DNA of 64,000 nt from Streptomyces griseoviridis (GTDB lineage: Bacteria; Actinomycetota; Actinomycetes; Streptomycetales; Streptomycetaceae): positions 8,185,501 to 8,249,500 of the forward strand of contig NZ_CP029078.1 in the NCBI RefSeq assembly GCF_005222485.1, read 5' to 3'. The notes under the pieces are model-generated. The model saw only the letters and a program-made list of their open reading frames with translations. It was not told the DNA's origin and did not search any database. The position numbers and the translations under genes are program-made. Positions 1 to 9,104 of this stretch are shown here, piece by piece (within the stretch, counting starts at the first letter, position 1; each line of letters begins with the position of its first letter).

Positions 1-230
1 CGGCGGCGCAGCCGGACCGGGTCGACGGTGGCGATGTCCTCGCCGTCGACGAAGATCCGCCCCGAGGTGGGCTCGATGAGCCGGTTCACCATCATCATGG
101 TGGTCGTCTTGCCGCAGCCGGACGGCCCGACGAGGGTGACCAGCTCGCCTTCGGCCACTTCGAGGCTCAGGTCGTCCACCGCCGTGGTGCCGTCCGGGTA
201 CCGCTTGGTGACCTGCTCGAACCGGATCAT
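1..230 (-). CDS. Osmoprotectant (betaine/choline type) ABC transporter ATPase, N-terminal part
   Basis: Only the first 76 or so residues lie in the window; the gene runs off the left edge. The protein begins MIRFEQVTKRYPDG and carries a Walker A motif GPSGCGKTT at about residues 36-44, followed by MVNRLIEPTSG. This is the typical start of OpuCA/ProV-type ATPases that drive uptake of glycine betaine, carnitine or choline at the inner face of the membrane. The start is an ATG at 228-230, 37 bases after the stop of lutC on the same strand, so read-through from the rhamnose/lactate operon is possible. Family is fairly sure from the N-terminus; the exact substrate cannot be read from it. Confidence 0.8.
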   Translation of the reverse strand, partial: MIRFEQVTKRYPDGTTAVDDLSLEVAEGELVTLVGPSGCGKTTTMMMVNRLIEPTSGRIFVDGEDIATVDPVRLRR

Positions 231-267
231 GCCTGTCACGCTAGTCGCGAGGCGGCCACCGCGCTCC

Positions 268-942
268 TCAGCGGCCGTCGCCGCCCGGCGAATGGCTGAC
301 CCCGCCGACCAGCACCACCTCCAGGGTGCGCGGGCCGTGCACGCCCTCGACCCGGTCCAGCTCGATGTCGCTGGTCGCCGAAGGACCCGAGATCCAGGTC
401 AACGGGCGGGTCGGGGTGAGCCGTTCGAGAGCCTGCGGCACCGACGCGACCACCTGGTCGGGCACCCGCACCACACACACATGGTGATCGGGGACCAGGG
501 TGATCCGCCGTCTGCCCTGATCAGGGCCGCCGTCCAGGACGATCGTGCCGGTCTCCGCGACCGCCACGGCACAGCCCGTGACCACGCTGTCCACCCGGTC
601 CAGCTCGTCCGGGGTGCTCGCGGCCAGGTCGGGCACCCGCTCGACGTCCGTCTCCGCGAGCCAGCCCGCGTCGAGACCGGGCGGCACCAGCACCGTCCGC
701 GACCCTCGCTCGGCGAGCAACCTGCCGATGAGACAAGGGAGTTCGTCCGCCGTGCAGCGGTGCACGAGAGCCCGGTAGTCGGCCAGGTTCTCGGCCAGCA
801 GCCCGACGGTCCGCTCCGCGTCGAGGTCGCCGTGCGCGCGGACGTAGCTCCGCTCGATCGCCCGCTCGTACGGGGAGTCGTCCGGCTCGACGTCCGCGAG
901 GGCACGGCGCACCCGGCCCAGAATCCGCTCCCTGGCGCTCAC
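268..942 (-). CDS. lutC: LUD-domain lactate utilisation protein C
   Basis: 224 residues, starting VSARERILGRVRRAL at a GTG. The LUD domain covers most of the protein; the signature AVAETGTIVLDGG sits in the middle. LutC is one of three parts of the LutABC system that oxidises L-lactate to pyruvate. The GTG overlaps the lutB stop (AAGTGAGC), so translation is probably coupled. It closes a lutA-lutB-lutC series downstream of the rhamnose genes. That placement makes sense because the rhamnose pathway encoded next door ends in lactaldehyde/lactate. Confidence 0.9.
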   Translation of the reverse strand: MSARERILGRVRRALADVEPDDSPYERAIERSYVRAHGDLDAERTVGLLAENLADYRALVHRCTADELPCLIGRLLAERGSRTVLVPPGLDAGWLAETDVERVPDLAASTPDELDRVDSVVTGCAVAVAETGTIVLDGGPDQGRRRITLVPDHHVCVVRVPDQVVASVPQALERLTPTRPLTWISGPSATSDIELDRVEGVHGPRTLEVVLVGGVSHSPGGDGR

Positions 943-2414
943 TTGGCCTCCTCCCCGCCGTGGGTGCGCTGCCACCAGTCGCGGAACGGTTCCGCGGGCA
1001 CCGCGGGCAGATCGCGGGTCGCGCTCCAGGCCCGGCCGGGACCGGGCAGGGTCCGCGGGTGCAGGCCGCGGGTACGGGAGGCGAGCCGCTGGCCCGCCCG
1101 CAGCGCCCCGGGCCGGGCGAACGCCCAGCGGGCCGCCCGCATCGCCGCCCGCTCGGCCGCGTGCCCCTTCGCGGGCCGCAGCACCACCCGGTTGCCGTCC
1201 CGCACGACCGGCCCGCCCTCCACCACCCGCTCCCGCAGCCGCACCAGCACCTCCGGGATGTCGATGGCCACCGGGCACACCTCGTAGCAGGCCCCGCACA
1301 GCGACGACGCGTACGGCAGCGAGGCGTCGATCTCGCTTGCCGTGCCCCGGAGTTGAGGGCTGAGGATGGCGCCGATCGGACCCGGGTAGACCGAGCCGTA
1401 GGCGTGCCCGCCGGCCCGCTCGTACACCGGGCAGACGTTGAGACAGGCCGAGCAGCGGATGCAGCGCAGCGCCTGCCGGCCGACCTCGTCGGCGAGGGTG
1501 TCGGTGCGGCCGTTGTCGAGCAGCACCAGATGGAAGGCGCGCGGGCCGTCCTCGTCGGTGGTGCCGGTCCACATGCTGGTGTACGGGTTCATCCGCTCGG
1601 CGGTCGAGGAGCGCGGCAGGGTCTGGAGGAACACCTCCAGGTCACGCCAGGTCGGCAGGATCTTCTCGATGCCGACGACCGAGATCAGCGTCTCGGGCAG
1701 GGTCAGGCACATCCGCCCGTTGCCCTCGGACTCGACGACCACCAGGGTGCCGGTCTCCGCGATCATGAAGTTGGCGCCCGACACCCCGACCTTGGCCCGC
1801 AGGAACTTCTCCCGCAGATGCACCCGGGCCGCCTCCGCCAGCTCGGCGGGCGTGTCGGTCAGGCCCTCGGGGGCCGGGCGGCCCCACTCGCTCATCTCCC
1901 GGCGGAAGATGTCCCGGATCTCACCGCGGTTGCGGTGGATCGCGGGCACCAGGATGTGCGACGGCCGGTCCTTGCCCAACTGCACGATCAGCTCGGCGAG
2001 ATCGGTCTCGTAGGCGTGCACGCCCTCCGCTTCGAGGGCCTCGTTCAGACCGATCTCCTGCGTGGCCATCGACTTGACCTTGACGACCTCCGACTCACCG
2101 GTCTCCGCGACCAGCGCGGCCACGATCCGGTTGGCCTCCTCGGCGTCCGCCGCCCAGTGGACCGTACCGCCCGCCGCCGTGACCCGCTCCTCCAACTGCA
2201 CGAGATAGCGGTCGAGATGACGGAGCGTATGGTCCTTGATCCGCTTGCCCGCCTCCCGCAGCTGATCCCAGTCCGACACCTCCGCGACGGCCTTCGCCCG
2301 CTTGGCCCGGATGGTGTGGGTGGCGTGCCGGAGGTTGCCGCGCAGGGTCTGGTCGCCCACGGCCGCGCGCGCCGCCTCCGGGAACGCCGGCATCCCCACG
2401 AACGTCCCGCTCAT
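939..2414 (-). CDS. lutB: Iron-sulfur lactate utilisation protein B
   Basis: 491 residues from the ATG at 2412-2414 (MSGTFVGMPAFPEAAR); the open frame continues further upstream only because of GC-rich reading, and this ATG overlaps the lutA stop as ATGA. An N-terminal LUD domain with SGANFMIAETGTLVVVESEG is followed by two ferredoxin-like cluster motifs, CIRCSACLNVCP and CGACYEVCP, and a C-terminal DUF3390-like tail. This is the electron-carrying subunit of the LutABC L-lactate oxidation complex. It acts in the cytoplasm or at the membrane face. Identification is secure. Confidence 0.93.
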   Translation of the reverse strand: MSGTFVGMPAFPEAARAAVGDQTLRGNLRHATHTIRAKRAKAVAEVSDWDQLREAGKRIKDHTLRHLDRYLVQLEERVTAAGGTVHWAADAEEANRIVAALVAETGESEVVKVKSMATQEIGLNEALEAEGVHAYETDLAELIVQLGKDRPSHILVPAIHRNRGEIRDIFRREMSEWGRPAPEGLTDTPAELAEAARVHLREKFLRAKVGVSGANFMIAETGTLVVVESEGNGRMCLTLPETLISVVGIEKILPTWRDLEVFLQTLPRSSTAERMNPYTSMWTGTTDEDGPRAFHLVLLDNGRTDTLADEVGRQALRCIRCSACLNVCPVYERAGGHAYGSVYPGPIGAILSPQLRGTASEIDASLPYASSLCGACYEVCPVAIDIPEVLVRLRERVVEGGPVVRDGNRVVLRPAKGHAAERAAMRAARWAFARPGALRAGQRLASRTRGLHPRTLPGPGRAWSATRDLPAVPAEPFRDWWQRTHGGEEAK

Positions 2415-3166
2415 ACCGCCGGTTCCTCCTCCGTGCTCGCCAGGATCTCCGCGATGTGCACCGGCCGCAGCTCCGTCTCGAGCCGGGCCATCGTGCCGCC
2501 GATGTGCATCAGACACGAGTTGTCGGCCGCGCACAGCACGTCCGCGCCCGTCGACTCGGCGTTGCGCACCTTGTCCGCGCCCATCGCCGCCGACACGTCG
2601 GGGTTCTTCAGCGCGAACGTGCCACCGAAGCCGCAGCACTCGTCGGCCCCGGGCAACTCCACCAGTTCGAGCCCCTTCACGGCGTCGAGCAGCCGCCGCG
2701 GCCGGTCGCCGAGCCCCAGGCTCCGCAACCCGTGACAGGTCGGGTGGTAGGTCACCTTGCGCGGGTAGTACGCGCCGACGTCCGTCACCCCGAGGACGTC
2801 CACCAGGAACTCCGTCAGCTCGTACGTCTTCGGCACCACCGGCGCCAGCGTCGCCGCCAGGGTGTCCCCGCGGCCCTCGGCGCGCGCCCGCTCACCCATC
2901 CGCGGGTACAGCTCCCGCACCATCGCCCCGCACGACCCGGACGGCGTCACGATCGCCTCGTACTCCCCGAAGACATCGGAGAAATGCCGGGCCAGCGGCT
3001 CCGCCTCATGCCGGTACCCGGTGTTGTAGTGGGCCTGCCCGCAGCAGGTCTGCGCCATCGGGAAATCCACCTCGACGCCCAGCCTGGTCAGCAGTTTCAC
3101 CACCGCGCGCCCGGTGTCCGGATAGAGCGTGTCGTTGACGCAGGTCAGGAACAGGGCGACACGCAT
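2411..3166 (-). CDS. lutA: CCG-domain lactate utilisation protein A
   Basis: 251 residues with two cysteine-rich CCG repeats: LTCVNDTLYPD...QTCCGQAHYNTGY near residues 8-50, and YHPTCHG...DECCGFGGTFALKNP near 145-195. These repeats bind iron-sulfur or heme cofactors in LutA/YkgE/GlcF-type proteins. It is the first lut gene, with its stop overlapping the lutB start. The 72-base gap to the rhaB stop upstream on the same strand suggests that lut is co-transcribed with the rha genes, linking rhamnose breakdown to oxidation of the lactate it yields. Confidence 0.92.
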   Translation of the reverse strand: MRVALFLTCVNDTLYPDTGRAVVKLLTRLGVEVDFPMAQTCCGQAHYNTGYRHEAEPLARHFSDVFGEYEAIVTPSGSCGAMVRELYPRMGERARAEGRGDTLAATLAPVVPKTYELTEFLVDVLGVTDVGAYYPRKVTYHPTCHGLRSLGLGDRPRRLLDAVKGLELVELPGADECCGFGGTFALKNPDVSAAMGADKVRNAESTGADVLCAADNSCLMHIGGTMARLETELRPVHIAEILASTEEEPAV

Positions 3167-3238
3167 CGCGGCTCCTCGGGTTCGGTCATCGGATCAGTGC
3201 AGGGTAGTCGGGGGACGCGGGCCACGGGCAGATCCCGG

Positions 3239-4687
3239 TCACCCACCGGCGAGCCTGGCCCGCGCGGCCCGCCAGCGGACGGTGTCGCCGCGCGGCTCGT
3301 ACCGGGTCAGCGGCTGGGTGCGCACCAGCAGCGCGCGCATCCCGGCGAGGTCGCCGACCAGCCCGTCCGCGCGGGCCTGCACCAGCACATTGCCCAGCGC
3401 GGACGCCTCCGTCGGGCCCGCCACCACCGGCAGCCCGCAGGCGTCGGCGGTCAGCTGGCAGAGCAGCGCGTTGCGGGTGCCGCCGCCCACCATGTGGACG
3501 ACGTCCACCGGACGGTCGGCCAGCCGCTCGGCGTCCGCCACCGCCTCCCGGTGGGCCAGCGCGAGCGAGTCCAGGATGCAGCGGGTGATCTGCGCGGGCG
3601 ACTCGGGCACCGGCTGCCCCGAGGCACGGCACGCCTCGGCGATCCGCTCCGGCATCCGGCCCGGCGCGAGGAACGCCGCGTCGCCCGCGTCCACCACCGA
3701 GCGCAGCGCAGGCACCTTCGCCGCGTCGAGCAGCAGCCCGCCGAGATCCGGGTCGCCCCAGGCCCGCACGGACTCCTGCAACAGCCACAGGCCCATGATG
3801 TTGCGCAGGTAGCGGACCGTGCCGTCGAGCCCCAGCTCGTTGGTGAAGTTGGCGGCCCTGCTCTCCTCGGTGAGCACCGGCTCGGTCAGTTCGAGACCGG
3901 CGAGCGACCAGGTGCCGGTGGAGATGTACGCGAACCGGTCGTCGGTCGCGGGCACGGCGGCCACCGCGGACGCCGTGTCGTGCGAACCCACCGTGGTCAC
4001 CGGCACGGGACCGGTGAGGCCGGTCGCGTCGAGCACGTCGGGCGTCAGGAACCCGGCCGCCTCGCCCGGCCCGCGCAGCGGCGCGAACAGACCGAGGTCG
4101 ATGCCCAGCCGGTCCGCCACCCCGTACGCCCAGTCCCGGGTGCGCGGATCGATCAGCTGGGTCGTCGACGCGTTGGTCAGCTCGGTGCCCTGCACACCGG
4201 TGAGCCAGTACGCCAGCAGATCAGGAATCAGCAACAGGCGCCTGGCATGCGCGAGTTGAGCGGTGGAGGCGGCGGCCGTCAACTGGTACAGGGTGTTGAA
4301 CGGCGCGTACTGGAGCCCGGTAGCCGCGTACAGCTCGGCCGCGGGCAGGCTCGCCCACACCTTCTCCGCGACGCCCTCGGTGCGGGCGTCGCGGTAGTGC
4401 ACCGGGTTGCCGAGGAGCGCCCCGTCGGCGTCCAGCAGGCCGTAGTCCACGGCCCAGCTGTCGATGCCGACCGAGTCGACCCGGCCCGCCGCCCGCAGCC
4501 CCTCCAGGACACCGTCGTACAGCGCGAGCACGTCCCAGCGCAGCCCCTCGGGCGTCCGCACCGGACGGTTCGGGAACCGGTGCGCCTCGGACAGCTCAAG
4601 GCTGTCCGGGTCGACGCGGCCGACCATGACGCGCCCGCTGGACGCGCCGAGGTCGACCGCCGCGTACGACCTCACCCGCGCGCTCAT
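3239..4687 (-). CDS. rhaB: L-rhamnulokinase
   Basis: 482 residues, FGGY carbohydrate kinase fold. The ATPase phosphate-1 motif is visible at the N-terminus (AVDLGASSGRVMVG), then GIDSWAVDYGLLD, and in the second domain GSHDTASAVAAVP and MVGGGTRNALLCQ. It phosphorylates L-rhamnulose to L-rhamnulose 1-phosphate. Length matches the family (about 480-490). The start ATG overlaps the stop of the fused aldolase gene (ATGA), and the isomerase lies upstream, giving the order rhaI, rhaEW, rhaB. The kinase family is certain; substrate assignment rests on both sequence and neighbours. Confidence 0.93.
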   Translation of the reverse strand: MSARVRSYAAVDLGASSGRVMVGRVDPDSLELSEAHRFPNRPVRTPEGLRWDVLALYDGVLEGLRAAGRVDSVGIDSWAVDYGLLDADGALLGNPVHYRDARTEGVAEKVWASLPAAELYAATGLQYAPFNTLYQLTAAASTAQLAHARRLLLIPDLLAYWLTGVQGTELTNASTTQLIDPRTRDWAYGVADRLGIDLGLFAPLRGPGEAAGFLTPDVLDATGLTGPVPVTTVGSHDTASAVAAVPATDDRFAYISTGTWSLAGLELTEPVLTEESRAANFTNELGLDGTVRYLRNIMGLWLLQESVRAWGDPDLGGLLLDAAKVPALRSVVDAGDAAFLAPGRMPERIAEACRASGQPVPESPAQITRCILDSLALAHREAVADAERLADRPVDVVHMVGGGTRNALLCQLTADACGLPVVAGPTEASALGNVLVQARADGLVGDLAGMRALLVRTQPLTRYEPRGDTVRWRAARARLAGG

Positions 4688-6723
4688 CGCAGGAAGGCGG
4701 CGGCGACGCCGGCGTCGACCGGGACGTGCAGCCCTGTGGTGTGCGTCAGATCGCCACCGGTCAGGGCGAAGACGGCGTTCGCCACGTGCTCGGGCAGCAC
4801 CTCGCGCTTGAGGATGGTCCGCTGCGCGTAGAACTCGCCCAGCTTCTCCTCCGGCACCCCGTAGACGGCGGCGCGCTTGGCGCCCCAGCCGCCCGCGAAG
4901 ATCCCGGAGCCGCGCACCACACCGTCCGGGTTGACCCCGTTGACCCGGATGCCGTGCTCACCCAACTCGGCCGCGAGCAGCCGTACTTGATGAGCCTGGT
5001 CGGCCTTGGTCGCGGAGTAGGCGATGTTGTTCGGACCGGCGAACACCGCGTTCTTCGACGCGATGTAGACGATGTCACCGCCGAGTCCCTGCGCGATCAT
5101 CACCCGGGCCGCCTCCCGGGAGACCAGGAACGAACCGCGCGCCATGATGTCGTGCTGGAGGTCCCAGTCCCTGGCCGAAGTCTCCAGCAGCGGCTTCGAG
5201 ATGGAGATACCGGCGTTGTTGACCACCAGGTCGACCCCGCCGAACGCCAGCGCCGCCGCCGCGAACGCCCCGGCGATCTGCTCCTCCGAGGTGACGTCGA
5301 CCGGCACCGCGACAGCCTTGTCCGCACCGCCCAACTCGGCGGCCACGGCAGCCGCGTTGTCCGCGTCGAGGTCCGCGATCACCACACACGCGCCCTCGTC
5401 GACCAGCCGTCGCGCGATGGCCTTGCCGATCCCGCTGCCCGCGCCGGTCACCAGCGCCACCCGGGTCGCCAGCGGCTTGGGCTTCGGCATCCGCTGGAGC
5501 TTGGCCTCCTCCAACGCCCAGTACTCGATACGGAACTTCTCCGACTCCTCGATCGGCGCGTACCGCGACACCGCTTCGGCGCCCCGCATCACGTTGATCG
5601 CGTTGACGTAGAACTCGCCCGCCACCCGCGCGGTCTGCTTGTCCTTGCCGAACGAGAACATGCCGACGCCGGGCACCAGCACGATCGCCGGGTCGGCGCC
5701 GCGCATCGCGGGGGAGTCGGGCAGCGCGTGCCGCGCGTAGTACGCCGCGTACTCCTCGCGGTAGGCGGTGTGCAGCTCCTTGAGCCGGGCGATCACCTCG
5801 TCGAGGGGCGCGCTCGGCGGCAGGTCGAGGACCAGCGGACGCACCTTGGTGCGCAGGAAGTGGTCGGGGCAGGAGGTGCCCAGCGCGGCGAGCCTCGGGT
5901 GCTCGGCGCGCGCCGTGAAGTCGAGGACGACATCGCTGTCGGTGAAGTGCCCCACCTGCGGCCGGTCCTGGGAGGCGACGGCCCGCACATGGGGTGCCAG
6001 CGCCGCGGCCCGCTCCCGCCGCTCGGCCTCCGGCAGCGCCGCGTACCCGTCGAGCACCGGCCCGAACGGCTCGGCCCTGCCGCGCTCGACGAGGAACGCC
6101 TCGGCGGTGCGGATGATGTGCAGCGAGTTGCGCTCGCACTCCTCGGAGGTGTCACCCCAGGCGGTGATGCCGTGACCACCGAGCACACAGCCGATCGCCC
6201 GCGGGTTGTCCCTCTTCACCGCCGCGATGTCCAGGCCGAGTTGGAAGCCGGGGCGGCGCCACGGCACCCACACCACGGTGTCCCCGAAACACTCGGCGGT
6301 GAGCTTCTCGCCGTCGGCGGCGCAGGCCAGCGCGATGCCCGAGTCCGGGTGCAGATGGTCGACATGGGCGGCGTCGACCAGGCCGTGCATCGCCGTGTCG
6401 ATGGAGGGGGCCGCGCCGCCCTTGCCGTGCAGGCAGTAGTCGAACGCGGCGACCATCTCGTCCTCGCGCTCCACCCCCGGGTACACGGCCTCCAGACCGC
6501 GCAGCCGGTCGATCCGCAGCGCGGCGAGCCCGGCCTCGGTGAGCGTGCCGAGGTCGCCGCCCGACCCCTTCACCCACATCAGTTCGACGTCGTCGCCGGT
6601 GGCGGGGTCGGTGCCGGCGCCCTTCGCGGAGGTGTTCCCGCCCGCGTAGTTGGTGTTGCGGGGATCTGCGCCGAGCCGGTGGGAGCGCGCCAGGAGGGCG
6701 GCGGCTTCGGGGTGGGGTGCCAT
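4684..6723 (-). CDS. rhaEW: Fused rhamnulose-1-phosphate aldolase / lactaldehyde dehydrogenase
   Basis: 679 residues. The N-terminal part (about 1-400) is a class II aldolase/adducin domain with NYAGGNTSAKG and the metal-site stretch VDHLHPDSGIALA. The C-terminal part (about 425-679) is a short-chain dehydrogenase with the NAD motif VTGAGSGIGKAIARR, NNAGIS and the catalytic YSATKADQ. Such fusions split rhamnulose 1-phosphate into dihydroxyacetone phosphate and L-lactaldehyde and oxidise the latter to L-lactate. It is translated from an ATG with AAGGAAGAG upstream, 56 bases after the rhaI stop. The lactate product explains the lutABC genes downstream. Confidence 0.92.
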   Translation of the reverse strand: MAPHPEAAALLARSHRLGADPRNTNYAGGNTSAKGAGTDPATGDDVELMWVKGSGGDLGTLTEAGLAALRIDRLRGLEAVYPGVEREDEMVAAFDYCLHGKGGAAPSIDTAMHGLVDAAHVDHLHPDSGIALACAADGEKLTAECFGDTVVWVPWRRPGFQLGLDIAAVKRDNPRAIGCVLGGHGITAWGDTSEECERNSLHIIRTAEAFLVERGRAEPFGPVLDGYAALPEAERRERAAALAPHVRAVASQDRPQVGHFTDSDVVLDFTARAEHPRLAALGTSCPDHFLRTKVRPLVLDLPPSAPLDEVIARLKELHTAYREEYAAYYARHALPDSPAMRGADPAIVLVPGVGMFSFGKDKQTARVAGEFYVNAINVMRGAEAVSRYAPIEESEKFRIEYWALEEAKLQRMPKPKPLATRVALVTGAGSGIGKAIARRLVDEGACVVIADLDADNAAAVAAELGGADKAVAVPVDVTSEEQIAGAFAAAALAFGGVDLVVNNAGISISKPLLETSARDWDLQHDIMARGSFLVSREAARVMIAQGLGGDIVYIASKNAVFAGPNNIAYSATKADQAHQVRLLAAELGEHGIRVNGVNPDGVVRGSGIFAGGWGAKRAAVYGVPEEKLGEFYAQRTILKREVLPEHVANAVFALTGGDLTHTTGLHVPVDAGVAAAFLR

Positions 6724-6779
6724 GGTCGGTCTCTTCCTTGCGTCGACGGAACGGTGCGGGTGGGCGGCGCTGCGGGGAG

Positions 6780-7964
6780 TCAGGCTCCCCAGCCGGCCTG
6801 GGTGCCGCCGACCCGGGCGGCGGCGATGTGCTCCTGCCAGCCGGAACGGCGGTAGGCGGCGATCGGATCGGGTGCGAGCCCCATCCCTTCGCGGACTTCG
6901 GCGAGGAGCGGCCGGACGTCGGTGTTGTAGGCGTCCATGAGGACGGCGTTGGCGTCCAGCACGTCACCGGAGCGCTGGGCGGCGGCCAGGGCGTCCCGGT
7001 CGACCAACAGGGCCTTCGCGGTGGCTTCTTGGACGTTCATCACGGAGCGGATGATCGCGGGGATCTTGGCTTCGATGTTGTGGCACTGGTCGAGCATGAA
7101 GGCGATGTCGGGTGTGAGGCCGCCGCCGCGGACGACTTCGTACATGATGCGGAAGAGCTGGAAGGGGTCGGCGGCGCCGGCCATGAGGTCGTCGTCGGCG
7201 TAGAAGCGGGAGTTGAAGTCGAAGGCGCCGAGTTTTCCCTCGCGGAGCAGGGTGGCGACGATGAACTCGATGTTGGTGCCGGGCGCGTGGTGTCCGGTGT
7301 CGACCACCACCTGGGCCTTGTCGCCCAGTTTGAGGCAGTGGGCGTAGGCGGTGCCCCAGTCGGGGACGTCGGTCGAGTAGAAGGCGGGCTCGAAGAGTTT
7401 GTATTCGAGCAGCAGCCGCTGATCGCGGCCGAGCCGGTCGTAGACGGTGGACAGGGCCTCGGCGAGACGGTCCTGACGTTCGCGGATGTCGTCCTGGCCG
7501 GGGTAGTTGGTGCCGTCCGAGAACCACAGCTTCAGGTCCCGCGACCCGATGGCGTCCATGACGTCGACGCAGCCGAAGAGATGGTCGAGCGCCTTGCGGC
7601 GGACCGCGGCCTCGGGGTGGGTGACGCTGCCGAGCATGAAGGCGTCGTCCTGGAAGACGTTCGCGTTGACCGTGCCGAGCGCGATGCCGTGCTCCTCGGC
7701 GTACTTCGCGAGCGCCGCGTAGTCGTCGACCGTGTCCCAGGGGATGTGCAGCGCGACGCTCGGGGCGACGCCGGTGAACTCGTGGACCTTCGCCGCGTCC
7801 GCGATCTTCTCCCAGGGGTCGCGGGGCACGCCGGGCTGCGCGAACACCTTGAAGCGCGTGCCGGAGTTGCCGTAGCCCCAGGACGGGGTCTCGATCCGCT
7901 GGGTCGAGAGGGCCGTGCGCACGGCCGTCTGCACGGTCGCGTGCGCGGTGGACGGGTCGGTCAT
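6780..7964 (-). CDS. rhaI: L-rhamnose isomerase, copy 1
   Basis: 394 residues from the ATG at 7962-7964 (MTDPSTAHATV), with a purine-rich site AGGGGTGG just upstream; a GTG two codons earlier is possible. TIM-barrel isomerase of the actinobacterial/rhizobial RhaI type. Metal- and substrate-site stretches VVDTGHHAPGTNIEF and FNSRFYADDDLM are intact. It converts L-rhamnose to L-rhamnulose. First gene of the minus-strand catabolic operon, with a LacI-type operator about 115 bases upstream. A second, gap-free paralogue lies exactly 7980 bases away (14760-15920); the central third is nearly identical at DNA level, the rest is not. Confidence 0.94.
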   Translation of the reverse strand: MTDPSTAHATVQTAVRTALSTQRIETPSWGYGNSGTRFKVFAQPGVPRDPWEKIADAAKVHEFTGVAPSVALHIPWDTVDDYAALAKYAEEHGIALGTVNANVFQDDAFMLGSVTHPEAAVRRKALDHLFGCVDVMDAIGSRDLKLWFSDGTNYPGQDDIRERQDRLAEALSTVYDRLGRDQRLLLEYKLFEPAFYSTDVPDWGTAYAHCLKLGDKAQVVVDTGHHAPGTNIEFIVATLLREGKLGAFDFNSRFYADDDLMAGAADPFQLFRIMYEVVRGGGLTPDIAFMLDQCHNIEAKIPAIIRSVMNVQEATAKALLVDRDALAAAQRSGDVLDANAVLMDAYNTDVRPLLAEVREGMGLAPDPIAAYRRSGWQEHIAAARVGGTQAGWGA

Positions 7965-8077
7965 GACCACCCCTGAATATCGCAGGCCACGACGGGACCG
8001 CGGGGCGGACGCCGTGCCGGGGAACGGTGTGTGAGCTGGGTCGTGGTGTCGGTGCCGTGGTGCTTTCCGACGTGGGT

Positions 8078-8089
8078 TGAATCGTTTCA
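8078..8089. promoter_or_regulatory. Rhamnose operator, site 1 (rhaI copy 1)
   Basis: TGAATCGTTTCA, one mismatch from a perfect 12-bp palindrome. It lies upstream of rhaI copy 1 and has the form of LacI-family operators with a central CG. The same pattern occurs three more times in this window, always next to rhamnose genes or their remains, so the LacI-type regulator at 22785-23810 is the likely binder (inference). Confidence 0.65.
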
Positions 8090-8239
8090 GAGAAGCTATC
8101 CGGGTGGGCGGAGTGAGTCAAGGCTGTCGGCGCGATCTGGCTGGGGCGATCATGAAGTTGGGGTGGTGGGTGGCCGGGGGTGGGGGTGAATTGGTTCGTG
8201 ACCTGTTGGCGGTTGGGTGCTTGGCTTGGGCGAGGGGTG

Positions 8240-8251
8240 TGAATCGTTTCA
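8240..8251. promoter_or_regulatory. Rhamnose operator, site 2 (in front of dead rhamnosidase)
   Basis: A second exact copy of TGAATCGTTTCA, 162 bases from site 1. It sits directly before the ATG that opens the truncated rhamnosidase frame. It probably once controlled that gene and has outlived it, or it serves rhaI copy 1 as an auxiliary site. Confidence 0.6.
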
Positions 8252-8485
8252 TGGATGTTTCATCCGGTATGGCAGTGCAGTTGGAGGGCGCCGCGCAGAC
8301 CGCCTGCGCCCTCGCGCTGTGCTTCGACGGGCTGCCGAACGAGCGCCAACGGCGCCAATTTGGGGCCTGGTTGGGGCGGATCGTGCGTGCGGTGGGGTAC
8401 CGGATCGCTATTGGGTTCATGGGGACGCCTCTGATCAGGTGATCTGCTGATCGGCGATGCGCTCTGCGGGGGCGGCGTCTAGCGG
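8251..8485 (+). pseudogene. GH78 alpha-L-rhamnosidase remnant, catalytic-domain piece
   Basis: From the ATG at 8251 the frame reads GAAQTACALALCFDGLPN, then GRIVRAVGYRIAIGFMGTPL. This matches the (alpha/alpha)6 domain of GH78 rhamnosidases, where intact proteins have QTAYALALAFDLLP...LV...GYRIGTGFVGTPLI (from memory of the family). The frame stops at TGA 8440-8442 after GTPLIR; a shifted frame continues with DAL. At least 500 N-terminal residues are missing, so the start region was fused to the catalytic domain by deletion. The rest of the gene reappears at about 9105. Confidence 0.75.
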
Positions 8486-8540
8486 ATGCGTCAAGGAAAT
8501 CAGACTGCCTTCGGATGGCATGGCCGGGCAGCATGGCGGG

Positions 8541-9086
8541 ATGCCGGATCTGCTGTGGGACGACGTCAAGGAGTTCTTCGACCCTGACCTGGTGGGGTCG
8601 CTGCCGGATGTGCGCGTCGCGGACACCTCGGTCGAGAACTGGCAGGTGGTGCTCGATCTGGTGCGGTCGCAGGGGTGGTCGTGCGAGTACTCCGAGGACG
8701 GTGCCGCGGTTCGGCTGCCGCGAGCTGCGGACATGCTGGCCCGCGGCGAGAGCGTCGACGCGCTGCTGCGGGTCCGGCCCGCCCCTGGATTCCTGGTGAT
8801 CTTCCGAGCGTATGAGGCCGGCTCGATCGACTTCGATGTTGATCTGCGGGAGCTGCGGGACCAGGACGGCGTCAATCTGCTGTGCCGTCTGCTGCGGGCG
8901 ATCGGGCGTCGGCTCGGCAAGCCGGTCACGTTGACTCCGGAGTCTGACCCGTTCCACCCGGTTCTGGGGTTCGATCCTGCGGCCGACTGCGTGGTGCTGC
9001 TTGCGGATTCGCATGTCAGCCACAGGGGGAACAGTCATGCCGGACCGGAGGCCGGGAGCCTGATTGCTAGGCCACGAAGAAGGTAA
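8541..9086 (+). CDS. Conserved actinobacterial protein of unknown function (inserted in the rhamnosidase remnant)
   Basis: 181 residues starting MPDLLWDDVKEFFDPDLVG. I recognise the pattern (LWDDVK.FFDPDL, RRLGKPV, HPVLGFDPAADCVVLL) as a family of small acidic Streptomyces proteins of unknown role. No signal peptide or membrane segment. An ATG at 8520 in the same frame is an alternative start; neither has a strong ribosome-binding site. The C-terminus (about the last 20 residues, Arg-rich) may be frayed. It lies between two parts of a decayed rhamnosidase gene that should be contiguous, so it came in with a small insertion. Confidence 0.6.
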   Translation: MPDLLWDDVKEFFDPDLVGSLPDVRVADTSVENWQVVLDLVRSQGWSCEYSEDGAAVRLPRAADMLARGESVDALLRVRPAPGFLVIFRAYEAGSIDFDVDLRELRDQDGVNLLCRLLRAIGRRLGKPVTLTPESDPFHPVLGFDPAADCVVLLADSHVSHRGNSHAGPEAGSLIARPRRR

Positions 9087-9104
9087 CGGGGGCGGTGAGC
9101 TGCG

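Noticed and set aside
8077..8250. Upstream part of the plus-strand frame that runs into the rhamnosidase remnant
   Set aside because: It reads through both operators and has no GH78 similarity before about 8281; the ATG at 8251 is enough.
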